From positions 70,885,482 through 70,949,481 of the forward strand of contig CM070562.1 in assembly GCA_036346405.1 (NCBI GenBank): DNA of 64,000 bases, read 5' to 3'. Every line of letters begins with the position of its first letter. Within the stretch, counting starts at the first letter, position 1. This stretch comes from Phyllostachys edulis (lineage: Eukaryota; Streptophyta; Magnoliopsida; Poales; Poaceae). The position numbers were made by a program, and so were the translations under genes. This document shows, one piece after another, positions 34,273 through 45,275 of the stretch. The notes under the pieces are model-generated. The model worked only from the letters and a program-made list of their open reading frames with translations. It was not told where the DNA came from and ran no database searches.

Positions 34273-34454
34273 ACTATCACAGACGGTTTGGTAATAGAAC
34301 CGTCTGTGATAGATGACTATCACAGACGGTTCTAAAAAATACCGTCTGTGATAGGCTTCCCGCACCACCCGCAGGTCCGGACAAACCCAACACAGACGGT
34401 TCCAAAGGAACCGTCTCTGATGGGGCGTCTACTATAGCCTGTTTTGTAGTAGTG
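34273..34454. repeat. Right subterminal array of CACTA-A, part 2
   Basis: After the ACT duplication, CACAGACGGTTTGG and ACCGTCTGTGATAG repeats resume up to the CACTA-A terminus, completing the array begun at 25820. Confidence 0.88.
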
Positions 34455-34457
34455 GAT

Positions 34458-35120
34458 GGACCACAACCAACTCGTGGTTGTTCACCTTCTCGACCTCACC
34501 TTCAACTCACTTTTGTCAAGTATCTTGGGTTGTCCAACCTCCTGGTATCAACCATCAACTTTTCACCAAAACCATTGGCGGCTAGCCAATACTCTTTTCC
34601 AGAATTTACAAACATATTGTGTGACAATACTAAATATTTAGTTATCATTTTATGTAACATAAACTCGTCAAGGTGAATAGGGCCTACAAATTATAGGAGG
34701 GCTTGTATGTGGGGTGATGGAATTTATCTAGTCACCATGGCATTCAAAAGTATTATTTCAATATTAAAATAATTGGCATAAATATGATAATGAAAGTAAT
34801 AATATAAGTACATGAAATATAGGCTCAAAATGATTAAATGAATGTGACTTGCCTCCTTGCTCAAAGTCTTCTATTAACTCATCTTGTCTGGGGTTTTCTA
34901 GAGTTTGGTCGTCGAAGTCGGGACCTAATGCCAAATAAAATAGCCCAAATAAAAATATTCGGGCTCAATAAAGAACGAGCTGGGAACAACATGAAATAAA
35001 GAAATTCGAAAAGAATATAAAAAAAGGTGGTGTGGGATGGTGGAGATTTATTTTGTGCTTAATTTGGCCAAACGGAGTCGAAAATGGGATTCAAGGGCTT
35101 AAAACGGACAAAATGGACAT
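34458..35120. other. Unassigned AT-rich flank
   Basis: I see no gene or repeat family. It was contiguous with 17985-18265 before CACTA-A inserted. Confidence 0.4.
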
Positions 35121-35122
35121 AT

Positions 35123-35280
<158 letters not shown>

Positions 35281-35289
35281 TAAGGGTCT

Positions 35290-36740
35290 AGAATGAATAG
35301 TGATGGGTTAAATGAATAGTATCAGGTCAACACTATTCACTGTGGATCGAGTTGGATAAACAATGCCGGATTTTGGATTGCAGGCTAACGGGTTTCGATG
35401 AACAGTAATGGGTTTATGAATAGTGTTGGCTGGTTTTGGGATTGGGCTCGGAACAGTGCAAGAGTACAGTGTTGGGCAAAGCCCAACATTCATTAGGCCA
35501 TTTGGCCTCTTGGGCCAAGCCTGCCTAAGGCCCAGCTCTGGGCAGCTTTAGCTGCACTCGGCTTCTAGCCAGAGCGCGCTCTAGCTCACCCGAGCCGGCT
35601 GCAGCGGTGCCGACGGCAAATGCGGTGGCTCCAGTGGTGTGTGGCAGCGTTGGGTTGCAACGAGCATCACCGCAACGTGCGCAACCCATTTTTGGGTCTT
35701 GCGCCAGCGGTGGTGGCTCAGGAATGGGGTGGCAGTGGCGCAAGGCCGTAGTAGAGGAAGAAGGTGGCGACGATTCGATGGTGCTCCGACCAAATTGGTC
35801 CAAGACTTGAGCACCGGTGAGTGAAGGGGGTCGTGGGGGAGGTGGCGGCGGGGTGTGGGATGCACCGATGCGGCCTAGCCACGTGAACCATGGGTGGCGC
35901 AGCGATGGAGGATTGTGTCGGCGAGGTGGCGGCGGGGATATGGGCGGAAAGGTTCGGGGTGGTGAGGCAATCATTGTGACAGGGTTGGGAGGTGAAGGGC
36001 GAGTTGGTGGCGGTGGGATTGCTTTCGAGCTTTCCAGGGAAGAAAGGTTGGGCGGCGGAAATTCCTGCGATTCACCGGCGTTGGGGAAGAAGATGGTGGT
36101 GTGAGGTTGAGTAGGTACTGGTGATGCATATGGCTGAGGATTGGGTGGCTTTTATAGCCGAGATGAGGCGGTTGCGACCGTGGCCGGGTGAGGTGCGCGC
36201 GGCGCGTGGTGGTGAAGAGGATGGCGGGGCGTAATCGGCGCCATGTGGGGGCAAGGTGGCGGTACGGCGGCGGCACGCTGGCGGTGACACCTCACTGGCG
36301 CGAGGGTGCATGGTGGGCCGGCCTTGACGCAGCTGGCCGAAAGGTGAGGGTCCTGGGGTCTTGGGTGTGGGCATTGGGGCACGGCAAGCGGTGCTGGCGC
36401 GGGCATTAATAGCGAGGGAAGGGCTGTCGGTGAGGTGGCGCGACACTGGTGGCAACTTGGCGTGGAGCGGGGGCGGCGAGTGGCAGTGTGGCACAGGAGC
36501 AAGAAGAACAGGGTGGTGGCGGCATTTCGAAAAAGCCATTTTCGGTAGAGGGAGGCAGGATGGTCAAAAGAGGAAAGCGGAAATGGTATGAAAGTTTCCA
36601 AAGTGGGAAGGAATTCAAAATCAAGCCAAAAACTTCAAATTTTTCAGAAATGTTGTGTTGTTTAAGTGCAGCTGCTGCAGTGCACCACAGTGCTTGCCTA
36701 CCCGACATATATATGCTGCAGTATTGTGCCATTGCATTAT
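35290..36740 (-). mobile_element. Probable gypsy-type LTR fragment
   Basis: In minus sense it shows a GC-rich upstream part, a TATA box (GGCTATAAAAGCC near 36150-36162), a CACC-rich leader, and a tail of repeated ACTATTCA/ACTGTTCA words near 35290-35420, a composition often seen in grass gypsy LTRs. No LTR ends or target duplication were found. Frames of 90-155 codons on both strands are compositional; none has a recognisable domain. Confidence 0.4.
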
Positions 36741-36802
36741 GCCTCTCTAACTAGTCAGAGGATGTTAATCCCCGAGTTTATCGCTAAATGACACTGTTGT
36801 AC

Positions 36803-37136
36803 GGTGAAATAGCAATAATAGTCCATCCGTGAATGAATTGACAAAAATGGCACCCGTACCGCGCTCAAAACCCATGGAAGGAGGCCCATGTGGTGGTCGC
36901 ATGGGAGCCGACAGGCCACCTACCTTGAACTAGGTGCGCGACAGGTCACCTGCCGCGAACTGGACGTGTGTTGACCACCTACCGCATGCCCAGTTCACGA
37001 CAGGTGGCCTACCGGCGCCTGTGCGGCTGCCATGTGGTCTACCTCGCGTTGGGCCCTTGTTGTGGTTTTTTAGCGCGGCACGAGTACCATTTTTGCCAAT
37101 TCATTCACGCGGGGAGGGATATTTTTTATATTTCGC
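36803..37136. mobile_element. Small non-autonomous inverted-repeat element (about 330 bp)
   Basis: The left arm includes GTGAATGAATTGACAAAAAT and CCGTACCGCGCT (from about 36830). The right arm is its reverse complement with few changes (GAGTACCATTTTTGCCAATT, ending CATTCACGCG, about 37065-37111). Arms may extend to GTGAAATA/TTTCGC at 36803 and 37136, giving terminal repeats of 75-85 bp. The interior has repeated CCACCTACC/GACAGGT words. No target duplication is clear. Long terminal inverted repeats fit a Mutator-like MITE; this is tentative. Confidence 0.55.
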
Positions 37137-37787
37137 TTCAGAACATTGTTATTTAAGAAAGAAAAAAACTGATCTTTATCACTTCAGTTCATCCCTGACA
37201 GTGCAACCTATGACTATTACAAGGCAGCCTCCAATTGTTGAAACTCATGTCACCATCGACTGACGCAGACCTAACTACCTAGGAGTAAACATTCAAGCCG
37301 TAAGGGGTCTTCTGATTCTGAGGTAAGTTGGTTAGCATCATATGTGATAGGCTAACCAACCCAAGCTCGAATCTTCCATTCTTTAGTACGCTGTGTGTGT
37401 GTGAGATAACTCTTATCTCTCCACACCAACTTTATATATTCACGCCCTTGCAAGAAAGACTCGTTTATTGTCGTGTACCAGAGGCTGCATGCATGGAAAA
37501 CCCCGGCGCCTTGCGCCTTGCCATGTCAAGCGTCAAGGACGAAGTAAAGTAGCAGCCCAAAGACAGTGCAGTAAACCTCGGCGCATAGCAGCAGCACAGC
37601 CATTTTCTGCACGAGCTTGATCGAGGACCAGCGACGAATTCCACGTAGACTTTTGCTTTGTCGACGATCGAGAATGTGCTTCTTTGGCACAGAGAGTCCA
37701 CGACGTACTCACTATCTGACCGTGTCGAACGAGCATTTGACTGGAAGGAAACGAGCACCACACGACCGGCATCAGTGCGCCACAACG
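37137..37787. other. Unassigned flank, left of the copia element
   Basis: There is no recognisable gene. A minus-strand frame at 37465-37785 has no family features. If the exon at 39981 is real, this is upstream intron or exon sequence of that locus. Confidence 0.35.
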
Positions 37788-37792
37788 ATTAT

Positions 37793-38291
37793 TGTTGTCC
37801 CAAAAACCAAAAGGACTGGGCCGATCGGACGCTCGGCAAAAACTCTTGCTGGAACTGCACCGCAGCTCCAGAAACTAATGCTTCCTCTTTGGAAACTCAC
37901 GACGTAAGACACATACGCACTATCCTTCTGGAAAGAACAACACACGCAGGAAGCAATACTCGACTAGAAGTAATCAATACACCGGAGAACACACGCACAG
38001 CACCAGAAGACTCAAGAACACACGTATACGCTGAGGAAGCGAATAGAAAGATTTTGATGCTGCATGTACCGCAGCTTTTCTAGTTTTTTCCTTCTATTGC
38101 TTTGATCAAAACACATTTGATTACACGTTCTTTTAAAAACTACGAAACTTCCTAACCAAGCCAAAACTAAATATTGAAAGCTAAACATGGAATGCCTAAC
38201 AAAGGAAACAAACTACTTTTGATCTGATACTGATTGCATCAGTATCCTAACGCCCTATTACCTGGCAAGTCTAGATTAGTTTCCAACAATC
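37793..38291 (-). repeat. 3' LTR of the gag-only copia element
   Basis: In minus sense it runs TGTTGGAAACTAATCTAGAC to CAACA. It is 499 bp and about 40 bp shorter than its partner, mainly lacking a segment near the CACACGCACACGAGAG block. Confidence 0.88.
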
Positions 38292-38409
38292 TCCCCCCTA
38301 ACCAAGACTTGTCTTCTCCTAGTTGATGGCTTTAGACTTGACTAACACGTAAAAATAAATACTAAGACAATCACCCCCTAATCAAGTTGTCACTATTCGA
38401 GCACCTTCT

Positions 38410-39401
38410 CGCCGAACTTCAGAGTAGCACCGGTTTATCATCTGCCACAGCGAAATACGTCACTTCCTTCTCTGGCCTGCGGCACTCGTTAGCAGAATGC
38501 CCTCAGATGCTACAGTTGTAGCATTTGATATTCTTCATGTTGAACTTGCGCTCAATGGTATCGGAGTCGCTGCTGTCCTTCTTGTTGCTATGGCCGCCGC
38601 CACGATCACCAACTTTGCCGCGGACACCGCCGCGGTCACAGTTCTTCTTGCGCCGATGCCTGACCCTTCTCCATTCTTCTTCTCTTTAGTGAGGGTCTCC
38701 CATTGCGTACGCATGAGCAACAGATGCTCACTCTCCTTCAAGTTGCCGAAACAAATTTGGACACGCTCGTCATAGGCTTTGTACCGCCCGACAAGGTCTT
38801 CGATGATGAGGGTCTTCAAGTCTACGCACTGCTCGATAGAGGTGACGAGCTGCATGTAGCGCGTCGGGGCAGCACGAAGAAACCTACGAACAACAGCAAT
38901 CTCATCTAACGTGTCGCCCAACGCGTGGATCCCGGTGACGACTGACGTCACTCGACCGACGAAATCTTCAACGGTCTCCCCTTCCTCCATCTTCAGCCCC
39001 TCGAAGTCCTTCTTGAGGGTCTACAGGTTGGCCTCGTGCAAGCACTCGTGCCCTATGTGCACCTTCGTGATTGCCTCCAATGCTGACTTCGTTGTGTATT
39101 TCCCAACGAGGGAAGACATGACTTGCTCCGGCACGGCCTGGTAGATGGCGTACAATGCCATCCGATCCTTCTGGTACTCAACGGCATCAGGCTCCACTGC
39201 TTCCCACACGTTTTGCACCTGAAGAGCGACACACATCTTCATCGCCAAAATTGTGTAGTTCATGTGGGTGAACTGTAGGTACGACATCATCACCACGCTC
39301 TCCCTCTTCACCACCTGTGAGGCGGACGGATCACCTCGTAGCAGGCGTCGCTCGCCGGATGGAGACATACTCCTTTCTTCCCTCGACATCCTCTTCGACA
39401 C
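38410..39401 (-). pseudogene. Ty1/copia gag (UBN2 type), interrupted
   Basis: The start at 39401 gives MSKRMSREERSMS. The UBN2-type gag domain follows: LQFTHMNYTILAMKM, WEAVEPDAVEYQKDRMALYAIYQAVPEQVMSSLV, and, after a break near 39020, VEDFVGRVTSVVTGIHALGDTLDEIAVVRRFLRAAP and YMQLVTSIEQCVDLKTL. The C-terminal CCHC knuckle (38482-38523) reads CYNCSI*GHSANEC with a TGA at 38503-38505. After it the line 'EVTYFAVADDKP' marks where gag normally leads to pol, but the PPT follows at once. One stop (39021) and a frame change separate the two main pieces. Confidence 0.85.
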
Positions 39402-39416
39402 ACAAAAATCACCAAA

Positions 39417-39428
39417 GCTTTAATACCA
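39417..39428 (-). other. Primer binding site of the gag-only copia element
   Basis: The minus strand reads TGGTATTAAAGC, two changes from the initiator-Met-tRNA site, two bases beyond the LTR end. Confidence 0.8.
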
Positions 39429-39430
39429 AT

Positions 39431-39970
39431 TATTGGCCCAAAAACCAAAAGGACTCAGCCGATCGGACGCTAAGCAAAAACTCTTGCTGGAACTTCACGG
39501 CAGCTCTAGAAACCAATGCTTCCTCCCTGGAAACTCACGTAAGAAAGACACACATACGCACTGTACTCCTGGAAGGAACAACACACGCAGGAAGCAATAC
39601 GTACTCGACTAGAAGTAATCAATACACACGCACACGAGAGATAGGACTTGATCCCTGTGCGAACCGAAGAACACATGCACACGCACCAAAAGACTTAAAA
39701 ACACACGTATACGCTCAGGAAGCAAATAGAAAGATTTTGGTGTTGCGTGTACGACAGCTTTTCTGGTTTTTTCCTTCTGTTGCTTCAATCAAAACACATC
39801 TGATTACACGTCCTTTTAAAGACTACGAAACTTCCTAACCAAGCCAAAACTAAATATGGAAAGCTAAACATGAAAAGCCTAACAAAGAAAATAAAATAAT
39901 TTTGATTTGATGTTTATTACATCTGGATTCTAACGTTCTATTACTTGATAAGCTAGATTAGTTTCCAACT
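39431..39970 (-). repeat. 5' LTR of the gag-only copia element
   Basis: 540 bp, aligned along its length with 37793-38291. It begins AGTTGGAAACTAATCTAGC in minus sense (the canonical T is lost) and ends GGCCAATA. Confidence 0.88.
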
Positions 39971-39980
39971 ATTATTTCAG

Positions 39981-40236
39981 CCGTAGCATCTCCAGCACTA
40001 CCGCAGTCTGCAGTTTTGCTGAACTTGGAAATAGTACTGCATGTGTGACAACTGACAGAGCCCAGTGGAGCAATCAATCTTCTTCTGGGCTTTCTGGCCA
40101 TGGCGCGCACGAAGCCTTGCATCAAAACCAGACTAGCGGAGCAGCTCAATCACTCGTCTCTTTCACCAGTCTTCCGCCAGTTACTCCTGCCATCGCAATA
40201 CCGCAATTCAAACCTGTGCACTTCAGAAGTAGGTGA
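39981..40236 (+). pseudogene. Possible last exon of a host gene (85 codons open)
   Basis: TTATTTCAG at 39972-39980 looks like a 3' splice site. From there an open frame runs to TGA at 40234. It is rich in Ser, Thr and Gln (VCSFAELGNSTACV, WSNQSSSGLSGHG, LPPVTPAIAIPQFKPVHF). I do not recognise the family; the composition would suit the C-terminal tail of a regulatory protein. The gag-only copia element sits directly upstream, with its duplication ATTAT forming part of the acceptor tract. No upstream exon could be matched, so this may be a gene relic or chance. Confidence 0.3.
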
Positions 40237-40313
40237 AGTTAAACGCTAGCTTCCCATATTAACTTCGCGCCGGCCATCTCAAGCTCAGCGAGATAGCCCA
40301 TCCCCGCGCGTTA

Positions 40314-40540
40314 TCATTACCAGAGAGGAAAATTCAGAGGATGAGAGACGAATCGGAACTGATTCAATCTAGCTAGTCAGCATCGAAATGTACATTCACT
40401 GTTCAACCATTCTAGTCAGTGAGATTGAGATCATTACCAGAGAAGAAAATTCAGAGGATGAGACACGAATCGGAACTGATTCAATCTAGCTAGTCAGCAT
40501 CGAAATGTACATTCACTGTTCAATCATTCTAGGCAGTGAG
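40314..40540. repeat. Tandem duplication, 117-bp period
   Basis: Two nearly identical units start at 40314 and 40431 (TCATTACCAGAGA...CAGTGAG). They differ at only a few bases, so the duplication is recent. Confidence 0.93.
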
Positions 40541-40700
40541 CTATCTATCTGTACCTCAAGTTCTAATCTAATGCGTCCTTGTCTGGCAGTCGCGGAGTGG
40601 GGGAGGACTGGAGGGGCCGTGCAAGACCGGGAAGCTAGTCAAGCCAAAGAGTGATCGACAGCTAGCGCGGCCGATTACCGTGTAGTACTGTACCATTACT

Positions 40701-40860
40701 AGCTAGTCAATTGCCTCTTCGGCTTGAAACCTGGCGATGACTATGGACAAGCGCATGTCCAGGAGGGAGCGCCGCAAGCCGTACGGCGGGGCAGCTAGCC
40801 AATTGCTTCTTCCGCTTGAAACCTGGCCATGACTATCGACAAGCGCAGGTCGAGGAGGGA
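40701..40860. repeat. Tandem duplication, 92-bp period
   Basis: CAATTGCCTCTTCGGCTTG and the following 50 bases at 40708 recur at 40800 with a few changes. GCCGTACGGCGG recurs again near 41021. No gene is seen between 40541 and 41270. Confidence 0.88.
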
Positions 40861-41272
40861 AATAAATTGTAGGCGACGGGGTCTCAATGAAGGTCTCTTT
40901 TGGATACCGTCTATTTATAAACATTGACGAGGAGATAGAGAGAATCAGACTGTGAGAAGGAGAGGTCTCTCCGTAACACCCTCCCCTATAAAATTGTTAT
41001 CCGTCCAGGCAGGTTGCATGCCGTACGGCGGTGCAATGAGGCCTAGCCCATTCGACAGTTCAGACCGCTAAGATCTCACTTGGCGAAGATTTGGCTCGCT
41101 AGGTGGCCCGTGCGAAGCTTCCGGGCCGTTCGCACGTGTCTGCTAACTCTCCAGGCAAAAAAAAAAAAAAAACAAATATGGAGATTTTCTTTGTAAAAAA
41201 AACAAAAATGTGGATTTCTTTGAGGAAGTGGAAATTTATCCTAAGAATTGAAGAATGGATATATCATACATA

Positions 41273-41448
41273 TGTTAGAAATTTGTGGAGAAGGAGATTT
41301 GAATCACGCCGAAGCGCTTTTCTAAAGCGATTATTTGCACCATGTCTAAATGCCTTGAGGGTCTACTGCAAATAAGCTAGTAGGATAAAACAAGCTTGGA
41401 CGAAGTTTGCACTAAAGCAAAGTGAAAACTCGTTGTGAACAGAACAAG
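41273..41448 (-). mobile_element. Copia LTR, distal part (separated by CACTA-C)
   Basis: This is the sequence left of CACTA-C. Minus-sense CACAAATTTCTAACA ending at 41273 is a plausible LTR end. Together with 51332-51526 it would make an LTR of about 370 bp. The end was picked by eye and has no paired duplication to test it. A 15-A run lies just outside at about 41158-41172. Confidence 0.4.
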
Positions 41449-41479
41449 CACTACTACAAAACAGGTAATAGTGGACGCC

Positions 41480-41725
41480 TCATCATAGACGGTTCAAAAG
41501 GATCGTCTATGTTGAACTTATCACGAGCGGTTCGAAGGAACTGCTCAGATACGCACCTATCACGAGCGATTTTTAAATAGAACCGCTGCGTGATAATCTC
41601 GTTATCACTGCATTTGGTTCTTAACAAAGACCGTCAGAAATTATCCTGAGCGGTTCTATTAAAAAATAAATGCAGTGATAGTTGCATATCACAAAGGTTC
41701 GTAATAAGAATTAGTCTGTGATAGG
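41480..41725. repeat. Left subterminal array of CACTA-C
   Basis: Degenerate GACGGTT, GAGCGGTT and ACCGCT repeats in both orientations occur, more diverged than those at the right end (50900-51320). Confidence 0.8.
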
Positions 41726-42062
41726 CTGACATTATAAATACCTGGTCCCGAAGCGGATCCCCACCCCATTCCCATTTGAGCCGCCACCTAGGTCCTCCCC
41801 CATTGTGCCAGCTTAGAGAGGAGAAGGAAGGGAAGGAAGGAGAAGGAGAGGAGGAAGGAAGGAGAAGGAGAAGGAGAATGAGAAGAATCTCGAGGGATAT
41901 TTGGTATTTTCGTCGTGAGCTCCGAGGGTAACAATCTATAACCCTTTATGTTTGCTATAAGTTAATCGCTAATCAATATAAGTATGTTTGGTCAATAGAA
42001 AGAGTACGTACTTGCGGTTTATTAATCTAATTTGACACTAATTTGTTACATGTGTAGCGTAA

Positions 42063-45000
42063 ATGAACCGAAACTGGATGTACGGTGCGAACCGTGTGAG
42101 TCAAGAGTACATTAATGGTGTGTTTACTTTTAGAAGAGCCGCCGAGCAAGATATATTGAGGAAGGGGATAAAATTTATGTACTGTCCATGCATTGATTGC
42201 GGTAATATGAAGATCTTTAATAACCCGACGCAGATCGAAACGCACTTGATTCGAAGGGGTTTCAAAAAAGGGTATACATGTTGGACTAGTCACGGTGAAG
42301 AGCGGATTATACAAGAAGTTAATAATGACGACATCACGGAGGAAGTCAATGATATGCCGGATGTGGACGGTGCTTTTGATGAAGATTGGTCGCACGATGA
42401 CAATCTGGATCAGATGCTACGTGATACAAAAGAGAACTACAGTGAGAGAGAGTTTTGTAAATTCAAGGGCTTAATGGAGGACTCGGTGAGACCTTTGTTC
42501 CCTGGCTGCAAGCCGGAATACACAAGGTTGTCAACCGTGCTTGAAATGCTGAAATTGAAGGCAAGCAATGGTTAGTCCGACAAGAGTTTCACGACGTTGT
42601 TAGGTCTCCTAGCGGACATCCTTCCGGAGAGAAATGTATTGCCCGGCACCATCTACCAAGCAAAGAAAGTTCTTTGTCCATTGGGAATGGAAGTAAAAAG
42701 AATATACGCATGTCCGAACAATTGTATCCTCTACCGTAGAGAGTATGCAGACATGCATGTATGTCCCGTGTGCAAAGCATCTCGATACAAGCGTAAGAAT
42801 ACTGATAAGGTGAAGCAAGGACCTCCTGCTAAGATGTTGTGGTATCTGCCTGTGATCCCACGTTTGAAGTGTTTATTTGTGAACCCAAAGGAAGCAAAAT
42901 TGCTGCGTTGACACTTGGAGGAGTGTAAGAAAGATGGAAAGCTAGTCATCCTGCTGCTTTTGCCCAGTAGAGAAACTTCGATCGGAGCTTCGAAGAGTTC
43001 GGTACGGAACCGAGGAACATAAGATTAGGGTTGAGTACAGATGGAATGAATCCTTTCAGTAACATGAGCAGCCGACATAGCACCTGGCCCGTCAATCTAT
43101 GTGTGTACAACCTTCCTCCTTGGCTGTGTATGAAGCGGAAGTACATTTTGATATCATTACTTATCCAAGGGCCGAAGCAACCTGGGAATGATATTGATGT
43201 GTACCTAGCATCATTGCTGGAAGATCTTGTGACACTGTGGAACGAAGGGATACAAGTATGGGATGCATACAAACGAGAGAACTTTACTTTACGCGCCATG
43301 TTGTTTTGCACCATCAATGATTTTCCAAATTTCTTGGTAACACTCGTCAGAGCTTCAATTACAAAAGGAGTCAAAGCTTGTCGCCCGCTTAGATGGTACG
43401 GAGAGTGTATGGTTGAACAACTCAAAAAGCGTGTATATGTATCACCGTAGGTTCCTTCCCAGGATTTACCCATACTGCAAGATGAAGAAACAATTCGACG
43501 GAAATAAGGAGGGCAGTTCAGCTCCAAGGGCTTTTAGAGGGAAAGAGGTCTATGATATGGTTAAGGATATCGATGTTGTGCTTGGGAAGGAACATAAATT
43601 AAGAACCCGTCAGAAGAACATCTGGAAAAAGCGGTCAATTTTTTGGGACTTGCCTTATTGGGAGCACTTAGAAGTTCGCCACTACATCGGTGTCATGCAC
43701 GTGGAGAAGAATGTATGTGATAGCTTGATTGGTCTCTTACTGAACATTAGTGGCAAAACAAAAGATGGTGTTAACGCACAGCGTAACTTGGTTGATATGA
43801 ACATAAGGACCAAGTTAGCACCAAAAGAGACCAATAAAGGACGAACATACCTTCCCCCAGCTTGCTACACTTTGTCCAAGGCCGAGATAAATGAACTGTG
43901 CTAGAGCTTGCACGGTGTGAAAGTTCCGTCCGGTTACTCCGCTAACATTAAGAAACTTGTTTCTATGGAAGATTTGAAATTAATTGGTATGAAGTCTCAT
44001 GATTGTCCTGTGCTGATAACACAAATGCTTCCTGTTGCAATTAAGAGTATCTTGCCGAACAAGGTCCGAGTGGCAATCTTGAGGCTGTGTTATTTCTTTA
44101 ACTCAATTGCTCAGAAGGTCATCGATCCCCAAGGACTAGATGCTCAGCAGGCCAAGGTGGTGACGACTCTATGTCATCTTGAGATGTATTTTCCTCCGTC
44201 ATTTTTGATATCATGGTCCATCTCATTGTTCACCTTGTGAAAGAGATAAAGATATCTTGACCTTGTGTTCCTCGTCATATGTACCCATTCGAGAGGTACA
44301 CAGGAATTCTCAAGTCCTCGTCACGAATCGATCTCGACCGGAGGGCGAGATCATCGAAGGTTGTGCAACCGAAGATGTCATTGAGTTCTGCGTCGACTAC
44401 ATGGCTCAGGTGGAACCGATAGGCGTGCCTCTATCTCGTCATGAGGGGAGACTAGAGGGTATCGAGACCATCGGAAGGAAATTAATCACTCCCAATCTGG
44501 ATACGTACGCTCAAGCCCATTTCACGGTCTTGCAACACATGACCCAAGTGTCCCCGTACATCGACGAGCACAAAGACATGGTACGCCAACAGAATCCAGA
44601 CCGGTCGGAGGTTTGGATCACGAGAGAACACAACCGTCGGTTCAACAAATGGTTAAAGGTGCGATTCACTGGGAGGTCATCAAGTGAAGATATGTGCTAT
44701 GGCTGGCAAAAGGGCCAAAATTTACAATTGTGACATGCCAAGGATACGACATAAATGGGTACACATTTTATATGACAGCTCAGGATAGGAAGAGCACAGT
44801 CCAGAACAGCGGTGTCCGTATAGATGCGTTTCACGAGCAGCTCAATATCGTCGGGCCACGTGGGTTGAACTCCTACTATGGGTTCGTAGAGGAGATTTGG
44901 GAGCTCGACTATGTACTTTTCAAGATCCCCCTGTTTCGATGCCATTGGGTTAAACTTCCGCAAGGTGTGAAGGTCGATAAGTACGGCATCACTACTATGG

Positions 45001-45275
45001 ACCTCAAACGTGTCGAATACAAGGACGAACCATTCGTACTAGCTAAACAAGTTGTTCAAATTTTTTATGTAACGGACCCGGCAAATAAGAACCGTCACGT
45101 AGTTCTTCATGGAAAAAGAAGGATTGTTGTAGTTGAGAATGTCGTTGATGAGGAAGAGTACAATCAATTTGATGAGTTGCCTCCTTTCGGAGACAACATC
45201 AGGCTCGAGGAAGAACCCAGTGAGGAAGCTAGCTATATGCGCGTCGATCATCATGAAAGGATATATTTTAATTAA
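42063..45275 (+). pseudogene. CACTA-C TNP2-type transposase with few breaks
   Basis: Four domains of the plant CACTA transposase are in order. The transposase-associated domain is at 42063-42300 (NRNWMYGANR, EYINGVFTF, YCPCIDCGN, THLIRRGF, CWTSHGE). Transposase_21/tnp2 is at 42590-43900 (LPERNVLPGTIYQAKKVLCPLGM, CPNNCILYR, CPVCKASRYK, STWPVNLCVYNLPPW, QPGNDIDVYLASLLEDL, RSIFWDLPYWEHLEVRHYIGVMHVEKNVCDSL). A DUF4218 part is at 43950-44450 and a DUF4216 part at 44730-45200. Breaks are TAG at 42573, TGA at 42909, a TAG near 42967 (each where relatives have Trp), TAG at 43905, and frame shifts near 42930, 43410 and 44240. A likely acceptor (GTGTAG) precedes the start. The intact enzyme acts in the nucleus on CACTA termini and subterminal repeats. 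I could not fix its catalytic acids with certainty. Confidence 0.88.

Larger units (their letters stand above)
18266..34454 (-). mobile_element. CACTA-A transposon (16.2 kb including nested CACTA-B)
   Basis: The left end is CACTACTACAGGAAGCC at 18266. The right end is TGTAGTAGTG at 34445-34454, whose reverse complement is CACTACTACA. Both are flanked by GAT (18263-18265 and 34455-34457), the three-base target duplication of CACTA (En/Spm) elements. Its own sequence is 18266-25982 plus 34273-34454. It keeps a decayed Transposase_24/Ulp1-type gene on the minus strand and a passenger-like ORF on the plus strand. I find no TNP2-type transposase in its own sequence, so it is probably non-autonomous. 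Confidence 0.92.
37793..39970 (-). mobile_element. Gag-only Ty1/copia element (2.2 kb) with both LTRs
   Basis: Two related LTRs (right, 5' in sense: 39431-39970; left, 3': 37793-38291) flank an internal region of about 1.1 kb. A target duplication ATTAT (37788-37792 and 39971-39975) confirms the limits. A primer site (39417-39428) and a polypurine tract (38292-38303, minus-strand TAGGGGGGAGAT) are present. There is no room for pol, so it is a non-autonomous derivative that must have moved with proteins from a full relative. LTR ends are slightly mutated (AGTTGG at 39970; CCAATA at 39431). Confidence 0.93.

Noticed and set aside
35525..36754. Pro/His/Ala-rich frames up to 155 codons on both strands
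   Set aside because: No start context or domain; the region reads better as an LTR with a TATA box and leader.
41103..41375. A 90-codon plus frame beginning MARAKLPGRS
   Set aside because: It runs through a 15-A tract and LTR-like sequence; the Lys run comes from the A tract and there is no domain.
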